The translations under genes were made by a program, and so were the position numbers. The notes under the pieces are model-generated. The model worked only from the letters and a program-made list of their open reading frames with translations. It had not been told where the DNA came from and did not search any database. Shown piece after piece: positions 1-9,985 of a stretch of DNA of 64,000 nucleotides (within the stretch, counting starts at the first letter, position 1; every line of letters starts with the position of its first letter). This DNA comes from Saccharofermentans sp. (GTDB taxonomy: Bacteria; Bacillota; Clostridia; Saccharofermentanales; Saccharofermentanaceae), in contig JAILMW010000011.1 of assembly GCA_024692235.1 (NCBI GenBank), forward strand, positions 1 through 64,000. The letters are read 5' to 3'.

Positions 1-960
1 TATCAGACAAACCCTTACGGGCACCGTGGGTGGAGATGAAGTATTCCAAAACCGAAAGGCCTTCTTGGAAGTTGGACAGAATCGGGTTCTCAATGATTTC
101 CGAACCACCTGAACCAGCTTTCATAGGCTTGGCCATCAGACCTCTCATACCGCAAAGCTGTGAAACCTGAGCCTCACTACCACGAGCGCCAGAGTGCAAC
201 ATCATATAGACAGGGTTAAATCCCTGATCGTCAGACGAAAGCACATCCATTACCTCGCGAGTCAGCTTGGCGTTGACATCGGTCCAAAGGTCGACAATCT
301 GGTTATAACGTTCGTTAGGGCCCATAAAGCCCATCTTCTCATATTCGCGGATTTCAGCTGCCTTGCCATTGGCCTCTTCGATAAGTTGACCCTTCACGGC
401 TGGCACAAGCACATTGCCCAGGTTGAACGAAAGTCCGCCTTTATAAGCCATGTAATAACCCATGTTCTTGATATCGTCAAGGAACTTGGTCGTGATGGCA
501 GTACCTTGCAGACGAACCATCTCGCCCACGATAGTACGCAAAGACTTCTTCGTCAACAACTGGTTGATGTAGCCAAAACCTTCAGGGACGACCTGGTTGA
601 AGACCACACGGCCCACGGTCGTTTCAATCTTCTTGGTTACAATCTGATCGTTTTCACGCACTTTAACCCTCACATTGATGACAGCGTGCATATCGGCACG
701 TCCTTCATTGTGAGCGATGATAACCTCTTCTGGTGAATAGAACGACATGCCTTCGCCCTTCACGGGATGATCGGGCGTACTCTTACGGGGCTTGGTGATG
801 TAATACAAACCAAGAACCATATCTTGTGAAGGCAGCGTGATAGGCGCACCATTGGAAGGATTCAAGATGTTATGCGAGGCAAGCATCAGAATCTGAGCTT
901 CGAGCACGGCAGCGTTACCAAGCGGTACATGAACAGCCATCTGGTCACCATCGAAGTCAG
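1..960 (-). other. Bacteroidota-like block of rpoC
   Basis: This part of rpoC encodes residues typical of Bacteroidota, such as [12 protein letters not shown] and [14 protein letters not shown], where Firmicutes usually have a form like NLLKPSDGGPV and a shorter link without the SGGSE insert. The switch is in frame and falls in or just after the universally conserved [12 protein letters not shown] coding stretch, so the boundary is approximate (about 930-985). Codon choice also shifts. A conserved motif at the join is what a cross-species assembly join or homologous recombination would produce. Confidence 0.7.
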
Positions 961-2313
961 CGTTGAAGGCTGTACATACGAGGGGATGAAGCTTGATGGC
1001 ACGACCCTCAACGAGGATGGGCTCGAATGCCTGGATACCGAGTCTGTGAAGTGTAGGAGCACGGTTGAGCATTACAGGGTGATCCTTGATGATGTCCTCG
1101 AGGATGCCCCATACCTCAGGTGCCATACGGTCTACCATACGACGACCTGTCTTGATATTAGCCGTAAGTCCGTCTTCTACGAGTCTCTTGATTACGAAGG
1201 GCTTGAAGAGCTCGAGAGCCATCTCCTTAGGAAGACCGCACTGATGCATCTTAAGCTCGGGTCCTACTACGATAACGGAACGTCCGGAGTAGTCAACACG
1301 CTTACCGAGAAGGTTCTGACGGAAACGTCCCTGCTTACCCTTGAGCATGTCTGTAAGAGACTTGAGCTGTCTGTTGTTAGTAGCGGAAGTAGAACCTGTT
1401 ACTGCACGTCCTCTTCTGCCGTTATCGATAAGAGAGTCAACAGCCTCCTGAAGCATTCTCTTCTCGTTTCTTACGATGATGTCGGGAGCACCGAGATCGA
1501 GGAGCTTCTTAAGACGGTTATTTCTATTGATTACTCTTCTGTAAAGATCGTTAAGATCGGATGTAGCATAACGACCACCGTCCAGGGGTACCATGGGACG
1601 GAGCTCGGGAGGAAGGACGGGGAGTACGTCAAGGATCATCCACTCAGGCTTATTGCCGGAGTTCTTGAATGCCTCAACAACCTCGAGTCTCTTGATGATC
1701 CTTGCCTTCTTCTGGCCGGATGCCTCAGCTCTTGCTACGTTGAGTTCTTCTGCAAGTGCGTCAATGTCAACGTCCTGGAGAAGCTTCTTAACAGCCTCTG
1801 CACCCATTCTTGCATCGAATCCGCTCTTGCCGTATCTTGCAACATACTCTCTGTATCTTGCTTCGTCGATAGTCTCGCACTTTGTAAGATCCGTCTGTCC
1901 GGGATCGATTACGATATAAGATGCGAAGTAAAGTACTCTCTCAAGTGTCTTGGGAGGGATATCGAGCAGAAGGCTCATTCTGCTGGGGATACCTCTGAAG
2001 TACCAGATATGGGATACGGGAGCAGCGAGCTCGATATGACCCATTCTCTCACGACGAACAGTATTCTTTGTAACTTCAACACCGCATCGGTCACAGATCA
2101 TGCCCTTATAACGGATCTTCTTATACTTACCGCAGTGACACTCCCAGGACTTTGTGGGTCCGAAGATCTTCTCACAGAACAGACCGTCTGTCTCAGGCTT
2201 CTGAGTACGGTAATTTATTGTCTCCGGCTTCTTAACTTCACCGTGAGACCATCCCTTGATGACCTCAGGAGAAGCGAGCTTGATGCCGATTGACGTTAAA
2301 TGATTTGAATCAT
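1..2313 (-). CDS. rpoC: RNA polymerase beta' subunit, partial at window edge and chimeric
   Basis: This is the N-terminal ~771 residues of the RNA polymerase beta' subunit, which forms the catalytic cleft with RpoB. The start ATG follows AAGGAG 12 bases upstream and lies 55 bases after the rpoB stop. The zinc-binding cysteines near residues 50-70 ([15 protein letters not shown]) and the Mg2+-binding [12 protein letters not shown] motif near residue 449 are intact. The frame stays open to the left edge, so the stop lies outside; this is why the ORF track shows only antisense shadows here. After NADFDGDQ the protein changes character: [24 protein letters not shown] and heavy CGT/CGC and TTG codon use resemble Bacteroidota RpoC, while the upstream part is Firmicutes-like. 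Identity is certain; the join is probably an assembly chimera. Confidence 0.96.
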
Positions 2314-2368
2314 ACATATTATTTGAAGTCTCCTTCCTTAGACGCTAGTTTAATTCCCAAAGTCCTTA

Positions 2369-5300
2369 TCAGATATCATCGTCGAAATCGTCGATGTCAC
2401 CGTCAAATCTGTCTTCGAGGATGGAACCGTCCTCACCTGCTTCAACGAATCCTGCATCGAGGATCGCCTGAGCATTGAGATCTGTCTCGTCAAACTCGCG
2501 CCTTGTGGCATCATCCATAACTGCAACGCTGTCGTCAGTGCTGCTGTCGGATGCTCTGTATTCTTTGTTATCGTCAGTGTGGAGCGTAACGTCGAGGGCA
2601 AGTGCCTTGAGCTCGCTCGTAAGAACGTTGAAGGACTCGGGGATACCGGATGCGGGAACGTTCTTTCCTCTGATGATCGCATCGTAAGTCTTGGAACGGC
2701 CTTCGATATCGTCGGACTTGACTGTAAGGATCTCCTGCAGTGTGTGTGCCGCACCGTATGCCTCGAGGGCCCAAACCTCCATCTCTCCGAATCTCTGACC
2801 ACCGAACTGAGCCTTACCTCCGAGAGGCTGCTGAGTAACGATGGAGTAAGGTCCGATAGATCTTGCGTGCATCTTATCGTCAACGAGGTGGTGGAGCTTT
2901 AAGTAGTACATGACACCGACTGTAACTCTGTTCTCAAAAGGCTGTCCGGTACGTCCGTCGTAAAGGATAGTCTTACCGTCGCTGTCGATACCTGCATCCT
3001 GGAATGCCTTTGCGATATCGGCCTCGTTAGCACCGTCGAATACGGGAGTTGCGATCTTCCAGTTAAGAGCTCTTGCAGCACGACCGAGATGTACCTCGAG
3101 GAGCTGACCGATGTTCATTCGGGAAGGAACGCCCAAGGGGTTAAGTACGATATCGAGTGTTGTACCGTCAGGAAGGAAAGGCATATCCTCCTCGGGAAGG
3201 ACTCTTGAAACGACACCCTTGTTACCGTGACGACCGGCCATCTTGTCACCTACGGAGAGCTTTCTCTTCTGAGCGACATAGACACGAACCATCTGGTTAA
3301 CTGAATTCTTAAGGTTGGGGTTGTTATCCTTTGTGAAGATATCAACGTCGATAACTACACCGTACTCACCGTGAGGTACATGGAGTGATGTATCTCTTAC
3401 TTCACGGGCACGATCACCGAAGATAGCTCTGTAGAGTCTCTCCTCGGCCGTAGGATCCGTCTCACCCTTAGGTGATACCTTACCTACGAGGATATCTCCG
3501 GATCTTACCTCGGCACCGATACGGATGATACCGTTCTCATCGAGGTTCTGGATAGCATCCTCACTTACGTTGGGAACTTCTCTTGTGATCTCCTCGGGTC
3601 CGAGCTTTGTATCACGAGCCTCACACTCATACTCCTCAATGTGGATGGATGTGTAGAGGTCATCTCTTACTATTCTCTCGTTAACGAGAACGGCGTCCTC
3701 GTAGTTGTAACCTTCCCAAGTCGTGAAACCGATGAGAACGTTCTTACCAAGAGCAAGCTCACCGTTATCTGTAGCGGGACCGTCGGCGATAATGTCACCG
3801 GCCTTGATCTCGTCACCCATGGAAACGATGGGACGCTGGTTGATACATGTGCTCTGGTTGGATCTCATGTACTTGGAAAGCTTATATGTATCTACGACAC
3901 CGTCTTCCCTTGTGATCCTGATCTCGTTAGCTGCAACGAAGCTTACGACACCGTCGTTCTTAGCTACCTGGCAGACACCGGAGTCCTTAGCCGCACGATA
4001 CTCCATACCTGTACCGATGATGGGAGCCTCGGGCTTGATAAGAGGTACTGCCTGACGCTGCATGTTGGAACCCATGAGGGCACGGTTAGCATCGTCGTTT
4101 CCAAGGAAAGGAATAAGGCTTGTAGAAACGGATACGAGCTGCTTAGGAGATACGTCCATGTAGTCGACCTCGGAAGGATCGAGCTGCAAGAACTCATCGA
4201 GGTGACGGCAGACGATCCTCTTGCTTGTGAAGTGACCGTCGTCATCGAGGGGCTCGTTAGCCTGAGCTACGTTGTAGAGATCCTCCTCGTCAGCTGTCAT
4301 GTACTTGACTTCCTTAGTAACAACACCGTTCTCCTTGTCGTACTTACGATAAGGTGTCTCGATGAAGCCGTACTTATTTACGCGTGCATAAGTTGCAAGT
4401 GATGTGATAAGACCGATGTTAGGTCCTTCTGGTGTCTCGATAGGACACATTCTTCCGTAGTGAGATGAGTGAATATCACGAACCTCGAAGGAAGCACGGT
4501 CACGTGAAAGACCACCGGGACCCAAAGCGGAAAGCCTTCTCTTATGAGTAAGCTCGGCAAGAGGGTTCTGCTGGTCACCGAACTGGGAGAGCTGTGAAGA
4601 TCCGAAGAACTCACGGAAAGCAGCGCTCAAAGGTCTTGTATTAACAAGAGAAGCAGCTGTAACCTTGTCGGACTCCTTATCGTCGATGGAAGCCATCCTC
4701 TCACGGATGTTCTTCTCAACTCTTGCCATACCCTGTCTCATCTGGTTCTGAAGGAGCTCACCTACGGAACGGATCCTTCTGTTACCCAAATGGTCGATAT
4801 TATCAAGTGTACCGATACCGTGACGAAGACCGATGTAATAAGAAACCATAGCGTAGATATCGTCTACTACAAGGTTCTTGGGCATGAGCTCGCCCTTTCT
4901 CTCATAGAGAACATATCCGAGCTCCTTAGCGATGTCAGCCTTCTTGCAGTTAGCTCTTACATCCTCGATGATCTCACGGAGAACGCTTACACGAACACGC
5001 TCGTTGATAGTAGTGCTCTCGAAGTCGAAGTCCTTAAGATCCTTCTCGGAGAAGGAAGCTCTGATAAACTTCTCGCAGTCAACTCTTCCGTTACCTACTA
5101 CCTTATGAGCATCCTCGGAATAAGTGATATGATCACCGATCTTGATCCTGGGATATACGTAGCAAGCGGAGATACCTGCATCCTCGATCTCTCTTGCAAG
5201 CTCTGCGGAAATGATCGCATCCTTCTTAGCGAGGACCTCACCGTCCTCGGTTACGATATTCTCTGCAGCCTTGTGGCCTGTAATTCTGGCAGCGAGACCG

Positions 5301-6136
5301 AGCTTCTTATTGAGCTTATAGATACCGACTCTTGCGAGGTCGTATCTTCTGGGATCGAAGAAGAGGTTGTTGAGGTGATTTGCAGCAACTTCAGCAGAAG
5401 CGGGATCGCCGGGGCGAACCTTTGCATAGAAGCTTACAAGAGCCTCTTCTCTGGAATGGGAAGTATCCTTCTCCATTGTGATACGAAGGCACTCTTCCTC
5501 ACCGAAAGCCTCGATGATCTCCTCGTTAGTAGCAAGACCAAGGGCTCTCAGGAATATAGTAAGAGGGAACTTACGTGCACGGTCTACACGCACGCTGATA
5601 ATGCCGTTCTCATCTTCCTCGAGCTCGAGCCAAGCACCTCTGTTGGGGATGATCTGAGATGTATACTCAGTCTCTCCTCTCTTACCGAGCTCTGTTCCGA
5701 AGTAAGCTCCGGGGGAACGAACGATCTGGGAGATGATGACTCTCTCGGCACCGTTGATGATGAAGGTACCGTGTTCCGTCATGATAGGAAGATCACCTAC
5801 ATATGCTTCCTGTTCCTTGCTCTCACCTGTCTCGGTGTTATGAAGTCTCAACTTGATCTTGAGAGGAGCAGCATAATTGCTGTCTTTCTCTCTGCACTCT
5901 TCGAGACTGCAGATAGGATTCGAAGGATCGAATTCTTTGTCAAGGAAATAGATTTCCCAAATATTCTGAGAGTCCGTTACCGGAGAGATCTCCTGGAAAA
6001 TCTGCTGAATACCCTCGTCAAGAAACCAGTTGTAGGAATTCTTCTGGATCTCGATAAGATTGGGTACTTCGATTACCTCGTTAATACGAGAGTAGGACAT
6101 ACGCACGGTCTTGCCCTGTTTGACGGGATGCACCAT
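2369..6136 (-). CDS. rpoB: RNA polymerase beta subunit
   Basis: This encodes the 1255-residue beta subunit of RNA polymerase, complete and of typical length. It starts with the usual clostridial-type N-terminus, contains the rifampicin-binding region near residues 505-535 ([17 protein letters not shown], then [12 protein letters not shown]) and the C-terminal [12 protein letters not shown] motif near residue 965. Positions equivalent to E. coli D516, H526 and S531 are unchanged, so the enzyme should be rifampicin-sensitive; the residue matching M515 is glycine. The ATG is preceded by AGAGGTGAT. The gene has its own strong promoter, and the gene upstream is a foldase-like protein, not rplL. 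rpoC follows after 55 bases. The acidic tail rich in Asp is normal. The 494-residue plus-strand ORF over this gene is an antisense shadow. Confidence 0.98.
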   Translation of the reverse strand: MVHPVKQGKTVRMSYSRINEVIEVPNLIEIQKNSYNWFLDEGIQQIFQEISPVTDSQNIWEIYFLDKEFDPSNPICSLEECREKDSNYAAPLKIKLRLHNTETGESKEQEAYVGDLPIMTEHGTFIINGAERVIISQIVRSPGAYFGTELGKRGETEYTSQIIPNRGAWLELEEDENGIISVRVDRARKFPLTIFLRALGLATNEEIIEAFGEEECLRITMEKDTSHSREEALVSFYAKVRPGDPASAEVAANHLNNLFFDPRRYDLARVGIYKLNKKLGLAARITGHKAAENIVTEDGEVLAKKDAIISAELAREIEDAGISACYVYPRIKIGDHITYSEDAHKVVGNGRVDCEKFIRASFSEKDLKDFDFESTTINERVRVSVLREIIEDVRANCKKADIAKELGYVLYERKGELMPKNLVVDDIYAMVSYYIGLRHGIGTLDNIDHLGNRRIRSVGELLQNQMRQGMARVEKNIRERMASIDDKESDKVTAASLVNTRPLSAAFREFFGSSQLSQFGDQQNPLAELTHKRRLSALGPGGLSRDRASFEVRDIHSSHYGRMCPIETPEGPNIGLITSLATYARVNKYGFIETPYRKYDKENGVVTKEVKYMTADEEDLYNVAQANEPLDDDGHFTSKRIVCRHLDEFLQLDPSEVDYMDVSPKQLVSVSTSLIPFLGNDDANRALMGSNMQRQAVPLIKPEAPIIGTGMEYRAAKDSGVCQVAKNDGVVSFVAANEIRITREDGVVDTYKLSKYMRSNQSTCINQRPIVSMGDEIKAGDIIADGPATDNGELALGKNVLIGFTTWEGYNYEDAVLVNERIVRDDLYTSIHIEEYECEARDTKLGPEEITREVPNVSEDAIQNLDENGIIRIGAEVRSGDILVGKVSPKGETDPTAEERLYRAIFGDRAREVRDTSLHVPHGEYGVVIDVDIFTKDNNPNLKNSVNQMVRVYVAQKRKLSVGDKMAGRHGNKGVVSRVLPEEDMPFLPDGTTLDIVLNPLGVPSRMNIGQLLEVHLGRAARALNWKIATPVFDGANEADIAKAFQDAGIDSDGKTILYDGRTGQPFENRVTVGVMYYLKLHHLVDDKMHARSIGPYSIVTQQPLGGKAQFGGQRFGEMEVWALEAYGAAHTLQEILTVKSDDIEGRSKTYDAIIRGKNVPASGIPESFNVLTSELKALALDVTLHTDDNKEYRASDSSTDDSVAVMDDATRREFDETDLNAQAILDAGFVEAGEDGSILEDRFDGDIDDFDDDI

Positions 6137-6216
6137 TCTCTAATCACCTCTTGCACATGCTTCGGAGCCCTTGAAATCAAGCGTTCCGAGCGACTTATTA
6201 CCTCGCGCGGCCTTAT

Positions 6217-6245
6217 GACATATCATAAAAAACCACTTTCGTCAA
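6217..6245 (-). promoter_or_regulatory. second candidate rpoB promoter
   Basis: TTGACG and TATGTC are separated by 17 bases, lying downstream of the perfect consensus promoter and about 80 bases before the rpoB start. It could be a second start point of the rpoBC transcript. The -10 box is weaker than that of the upstream promoter. Confidence 0.4.
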
Positions 6246-6290
6246 GCAAAAAGGGCATAGTTACCCTTGCATAGTTTGACGCATTAAAAG

Positions 6291-6319
6291 ATTATACGCA
6301 GGTTGTCTAACGATGTCAA
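6291..6319 (-). promoter_or_regulatory. consensus sigma-A promoter of rpoBC
   Basis: TTGACA, a 17-base spacer and TATAAT match the sigma-A consensus at all twelve positions on the minus strand. It lies just downstream of the terminator hairpin of the preceding gene and would start the rpoBC mRNA near 6284 with a leader of about 148 bases. Confidence 0.85.
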
Positions 6320-6332
6320 CAAGAATTTCACC

Positions 6333-6369
6333 CATAAAGAAACTCCCCGTACGTCACCGTAGGGGGAGT
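6333..6369 (-). terminator. terminator after the foldase-like gene
   Basis: An inverted repeat ACTCCCC(G/C)TACG with one mismatch and a short loop is followed on the minus strand by TTTCTTTAT. It sits 30 bases after the stop of the foldase-like gene and just before the rpoB promoter, separating the two units. Confidence 0.75.
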
Positions 6370-6398
6370 CTTATATCCTTTATTATCTCTTCAGATCA

Positions 6399-7940
6399 TC
6401 AGACTGAGTAGGAAGTCTTCTTGATGAAGTCGTAAGCGATAGCGTATGTAGGTGTTCCCTCTGCATAAAGAGCCGTAGACCAAGCTGTTGTCCTTGCGCT
6501 CCTGAGCTGCTTACGTGCAGTTGCCATCCACTCGGGACAACTCTCCTCGAAGAAGTAGAGTGTGAGAAGACGCTGATCCTGAGATCTTAAGATGTATGTC
6601 TGTCCGGGCATACGATCCTCGGCAAAGAGCCACTCACCGAGCTCGATGATGTACTGCTGCTGCTGTGTAAGAGCCTCGCCCTCTGTAGGCTCGATCTCGA
6701 ACTGATCCTTTGTAACACCCTCGTTGAAGCCGCCGTATACGATCTCGTAGTTAGATGTGGAGTGCTGCTTGATGAGGTCAAGGAAAGAAAGGGAATCTGT
6801 TACTGTTGCAAGATAACCTGTAGCTTCCTGTACGAGTGCCTCGTAAGCTGCAGAGACCTCTTCGGGAGAAGCTTCCATATCGGAATGCTTCTCGTTGATA
6901 AGAGTAAGTGTACGGTATGTAACTGTCTTAGCGTCATCTTCATATCTCTTGTCGAGTCTGATTACGAATACTCCGAGCTCACCGTCGATGACTGTGGAAT
7001 CGCCCTCTTCTCCATCAGTGAATACGAACTGGGTTACTTCCTGACCCATATAAGCCGTGGAAGAAGCCTGATATCCCTCAGCGTATGTGGGATCGTAATC
7101 TTCAGTAAAGCCTGCAGTCTCAGCTTCTTCCTCACCGAGGATCTCGATGACTGCTTCCTTGAATGCCTCTACGGAATCAGCCTCTGCTACCGTCTCTGCA
7201 TTCTCTCTTGCCTCTGTAAGATCGTATGTGCCGTCATCGTTCTCTTCTCCCTTGAAGAAGTAGTAGCTGAAGTCGGCCTTCATGTATACGGAAGGATCCT
7301 GGTCGTAAGCTGCCTGGAGCTCGTCTGCCGTTGCATACATATCGTACTGGTTAACGTACTGCTCATACTCCTTAGCGAGCATCTCGCGCTCTACGCACTC
7401 AAGATAAACTCTGGAAGTCATTCCGGCACCGTACATAGCCTCAAGATAACGATCTGCAGAACCGTAACCCTGAAGCTTAGCTGTGCTCCTTAAGTTATCG
7501 AGTTCCATCTGAGCCATTCTTGCAGCACCGGAGTGAGAAGCAAAGCCCGAAGCCTGTGCAGCCTGATTCATGATGACCATGTCCATTATCTCCGTAGCTG
7601 CCTGATCGAGGATCATCTGATAATATGTCTTTCCCGTTGTGGGATCTGCGACCTGATCGAGGTCCTGGATACCGGAAAGATAACCGTACTGTGCGTACTG
7701 ATTAAGTAACTTATAATAGTGGTAGTTTGTCTCTACAACCGAGATATTATCGATCGTCTGCTGCTGACCGTCTACGGTCTTCAGGATCTTAACACCGGTA
7801 CCATACTTGGGAATAACACCCGAAGTATAAATAAAGAATCCTATTACACAAAGTATAAGGACTACTACTACAGTGGACATGAGAAATCTGCTTCTCTTGG
7901 AAGCCTTGATACTCTTGTCACTCTTCTCGGACTTAGCCAT
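6399..7940 (-). CDS. membrane-anchored SurA/PrsA-like foldase-like protein
   Basis: This is a 513-residue extracytoplasmic protein with a lysine-rich N-terminus and one membrane segment near residues 18-40 (STVVVVLILCVIGFFIY). The large outer part is alpha-helical and acidic, with the layout of a SurA_N/PpiC-type chaperone, for example an N-terminal helical part around 'MILDQAATEIMDMVIMNQAA'. I do not see a convincing parvulin catalytic core, so peptidyl-prolyl isomerase activity is not supported. The ORF track begins 14 codons earlier at a TTG; the ATG at 7940 is preferred because it follows AAGGTAGGTAAAGGT and begins MAKSEKSDKS. It has its own promoter and a terminator. A related architecture occurs at 14169-15632. 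The likely role is folding or quality control of secreted proteins (inference). Confidence 0.7.
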   Translation of the reverse strand: MAKSEKSDKSIKASKRSRFLMSTVVVVLILCVIGFFIYTSGVIPKYGTGVKILKTVDGQQQTIDNISVVETNYHYYKLLNQYAQYGYLSGIQDLDQVADPTTGKTYYQMILDQAATEIMDMVIMNQAAQASGFASHSGAARMAQMELDNLRSTAKLQGYGSADRYLEAMYGAGMTSRVYLECVEREMLAKEYEQYVNQYDMYATADELQAAYDQDPSVYMKADFSYYFFKGEENDDGTYDLTEARENAETVAEADSVEAFKEAVIEILGEEEAETAGFTEDYDPTYAEGYQASSTAYMGQEVTQFVFTDGEEGDSTVIDGELGVFVIRLDKRYEDDAKTVTYRTLTLINEKHSDMEASPEEVSAAYEALVQEATGYLATVTDSLSFLDLIKQHSTSNYEIVYGGFNEGVTKDQFEIEPTEGEALTQQQQYIIELGEWLFAEDRMPGQTYILRSQDQRLLTLYFFEESCPEWMATARKQLRSARTTAWSTALYAEGTPTYAIAYDFIKKTSYSV

Positions 7941-7987
7941 ACCTTTACCTACCTTAAAATATCTATCTGCCGTAAAAAGCAAAGTAT

Positions 7988-8016
7988 ATTATAATTCGCC
8001 CTCTTTAATAATGCAA
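7988..8016 (-). promoter_or_regulatory. promoter of the foldase-like gene
   Basis: TTGCAT, 17 bases, TATAAT on the minus strand, overlapping the 3' end of the upstream HAD phosphatase gene. A start near 7981 would give a leader of about 40 bases before the ATG at 7940. Confidence 0.7.
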
Positions 8017-8651
8017 GAAAGCTCGTTCAAGCGCTTCAATACGACAGTTTGTGCATCCGACGTCATCTCATCCCTCGGCATCTTCGTCCAATCCACAAGG
8101 GCGAACTTCGAGCCCGCGTTATCGGCACACATCTTATCAGGAAGCGCATCGCCGACATATATCACCCTATGCGGGTCTTTTATCCCAAGCATCCCGCATG
8201 CCGTAAGGATCGGCTCGGCATCGGGCTTATGCTTCTTTGAATCTTCCTTAGTGACTACTATATCGAAGATATCCTCCATCCCCTGAAGCTTCATGGTGAC
8301 TTCCACGGAAGATCTCATCTTGGATGTGACTATCCCCTGAGGTATACCAAGACTTTTAAGGTACATCAGATCTTCTTTAATATAAGGGAACAAAGGGGCC
8401 TTGTCTTCACGAAGCAGCTTCTCGTTGATCTCAAGATATGTGTCAAAAAGAAGCTTCGCCGTAGCTTTGTCGTGCATTTCGAAAGCCTTCTCCAGAGGCT
8501 TACCGATATTTCCGAGGAAGTCCTCGTAAGGCCTTTTACACACGCCGAATACTTTCTCGTAGCAAAGCTTAAAGCTCTCCGTTATAAGAGGGATCGTATC
8601 TACAAGGGTGCCGTCAAAGTCGTAGAAGACGGCATCGTACTTATTCTTCAT
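7989..8651 (-). CDS. HAD-superfamily phosphatase (PpaX/Gph-like)
   Basis: This 220-residue protein is a HAD hydrolase of the phosphoglycolate phosphatase/pyrophosphatase type. Motif I is DFDGTLVDT near residue 9 (nucleophile and acid Asp), motif II is the Ser/Thr in GIVTSKMR, motif III the Lys in SKKHKPDAEP and motif IV GDALPDK; a helical cap lies between motifs I and II. The track start at 8699 would add an unlikely arginine-rich stretch; the ATG at 8651 overlaps the end of the upstream CNNM gene by 11 bases, which suggests translational coupling. It is the last gene of the gatCAB-CNNM-HAD unit. The substrate cannot be told from sequence. Confidence 0.85.
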   Translation of the reverse strand: MKNKYDAVFYDFDGTLVDTIPLITESFKLCYEKVFGVCKRPYEDFLGNIGKPLEKAFEMHDKATAKLLFDTYLEINEKLLREDKAPLFPYIKEDLMYLKSLGIPQGIVTSKMRSSVEVTMKLQGMEDIFDIVVTKEDSKKHKPDAEPILTACGMLGIKDPHRVIYVGDALPDKMCADNAGSKFALVDWTKMPRDEMTSDAQTVVLKRLNELSCIIKEGEL

Positions 8652-9972
8652 CCTTTTCCTTCTCTTCCTTCTCCTCGGGGGAAGGCTCGGGCATAACATG
8701 GATCAGAACCTTTGAGATCCATCTCTCCTGTACATGAAGTACCTTTATGGAAAGATTCTTATAAGTTACTACGGGCTTTTCCCTCTCCTCGGGAACGCGG
8801 TCGAGAAGCTGTATGACAAGACCTGCTATAGTGTCGTACTCCTCATCGTCAAGCTCCATGTCAAGGATATCCTCAAGATCCGAGAGAGTCATATCACCTG
8901 CAACGATATAGTCGCCGTTACTGAGCTTAATAAGCTCCTGCTCCTCGTCGTCGAACTCATCGGTGATATTACCTACGAGCTCCTCGATCATGTCCTCTAT
9001 AGTACAGATACCCATAGTTCCGCCGTATTCGTCAAGGATGACCGCCATCTGCATACCGCATGTTTTCATCTCGTTGAAGAGAGACGAGATCTTACGGGTC
9101 TCGTGTACGAACAGGGGAGCTCTCATGAGCTTGTTCAGATTAAAAGTCTCTTCCGTAACACCAAGGAGGTCCTTTATGTGAAGGATACCTTCTATATCGT
9201 CTATGGTCTCCCTGTAGATGGGGATACGGGTATATCTCTCGTTCTTGGCGATCTTCATGACCTCTTCGAAAGGAGCATCTACGGGAAGAGATACGATCTT
9301 CTTCCTGTGAGTCATGATCTCGGATACTTCCTTGTCGTTGAACTCGAAGACGTTCTCGATCATCTCCTTCTCGGCATCCTCGATATTACCGCTCTCGGAA
9401 CCTACATCCACCATCATCCTGATCTCTTCCTCGGTAACTTCCTTATCGTTATCGTCGGGATCGATCTTGAACATGCGAAGGATCGTATTCGTAGAGAAAG
9501 TAAGGAACTTAACGAAAGGCTTGGCAATAATGCCGAAGAAACGTACTATCCTCGCCGCCGTAAAGGACCACTTCTCGGGATAGGTCTGAGCTACTCTCTT
9601 CGGGACAAGCTCGCCTAATACGAGAGAGAAGTAGGAGAGGATCACTGTGATAAGCACGGTACACAAAGGCTCCGCCCAGGACTTTGTCCCGGAAGGATCG
9701 ATCAAAGATGCTGCCTTACCTGCAAAGTTATTGGCGGCAAAAGCGGATGACAGGAATCCTGCCAGCGTAACGCCTACCTGTATCGTCGCAAGGAATGTTC
9801 CGGGATTATCCAGGAACTTTATGACCTTCTTGGCATTCTTATCGCCCTCCTCGGCCTGCTTTCTTATAATGGCGTCATTCAAAGATATGACTGCCATCTC
9901 CGTACCGGAGAAGAAGGCATTTACGAGGATAAAAAACACTACGACCAGAAGATCGACTATTGTACTTCCCAT
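8641..9972 (-). CDS. CNNM/CBS-pair/CorC_HlyC transporter-associated protein
   Basis: This 443-residue membrane protein has the order of the hemolysin C/CorC family: an N-terminal CNNM (DUF21) domain with about four membrane segments over residues 1-190 beginning NAFFSGTEMAVISL, a CBS pair at about 200-330 (SLPVDAPFEEVMKIA; MQMAVILDEYGGTMGICTIEDMIEE), and a C-terminal CorC_HlyC domain at about 345-430 (DGTMTLSDL-like GDMTLSDLEDIL). Family members are linked to magnesium export or divalent cation balance. It starts 13 bases after the gatB stop and its end overlaps the HAD gene, so all are probably cotranscribed. The C-terminus is Glu/Lys-rich. The name 'hemolysin' is historical. Confidence 0.9.
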   Translation of the reverse strand: MGSTIVDLLVVVFFILVNAFFSGTEMAVISLNDAIIRKQAEEGDKNAKKVIKFLDNPGTFLATIQVGVTLAGFLSSAFAANNFAGKAASLIDPSGTKSWAEPLCTVLITVILSYFSLVLGELVPKRVAQTYPEKWSFTAARIVRFFGIIAKPFVKFLTFSTNTILRMFKIDPDDNDKEVTEEEIRMMVDVGSESGNIEDAEKEMIENVFEFNDKEVSEIMTHRKKIVSLPVDAPFEEVMKIAKNERYTRIPIYRETIDDIEGILHIKDLLGVTEETFNLNKLMRAPLFVHETRKISSLFNEMKTCGMQMAVILDEYGGTMGICTIEDMIEELVGNITDEFDDEEQELIKLSNGDYIVAGDMTLSDLEDILDMELDDEEYDTIAGLVIQLLDRVPEEREKPVVTYKNLSIKVLHVQERWISKVLIHVMPEPSPEEKEEKEKDEE

Positions 9973-9985
9973 TAATGTTTAATTG

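Noticed and set aside
872-2293. 473-residue plus-strand ORF over rpoC
   Set aside because: It is antisense to the open rpoC frame, has a composition rich in Leu, Ser and Cys typical of shadows, and no ribosome site.
4790-6274. 494-residue plus-strand ORF over rpoB
   Set aside because: Antisense shadow of rpoB with no domain; long only because rpoB codons rarely produce stops in that frame.
8641-9972. hemolysin
   Set aside because: The CNNM-CBS-CorC_HlyC order points to ion transport; the hemolysin name is inherited and not supported.
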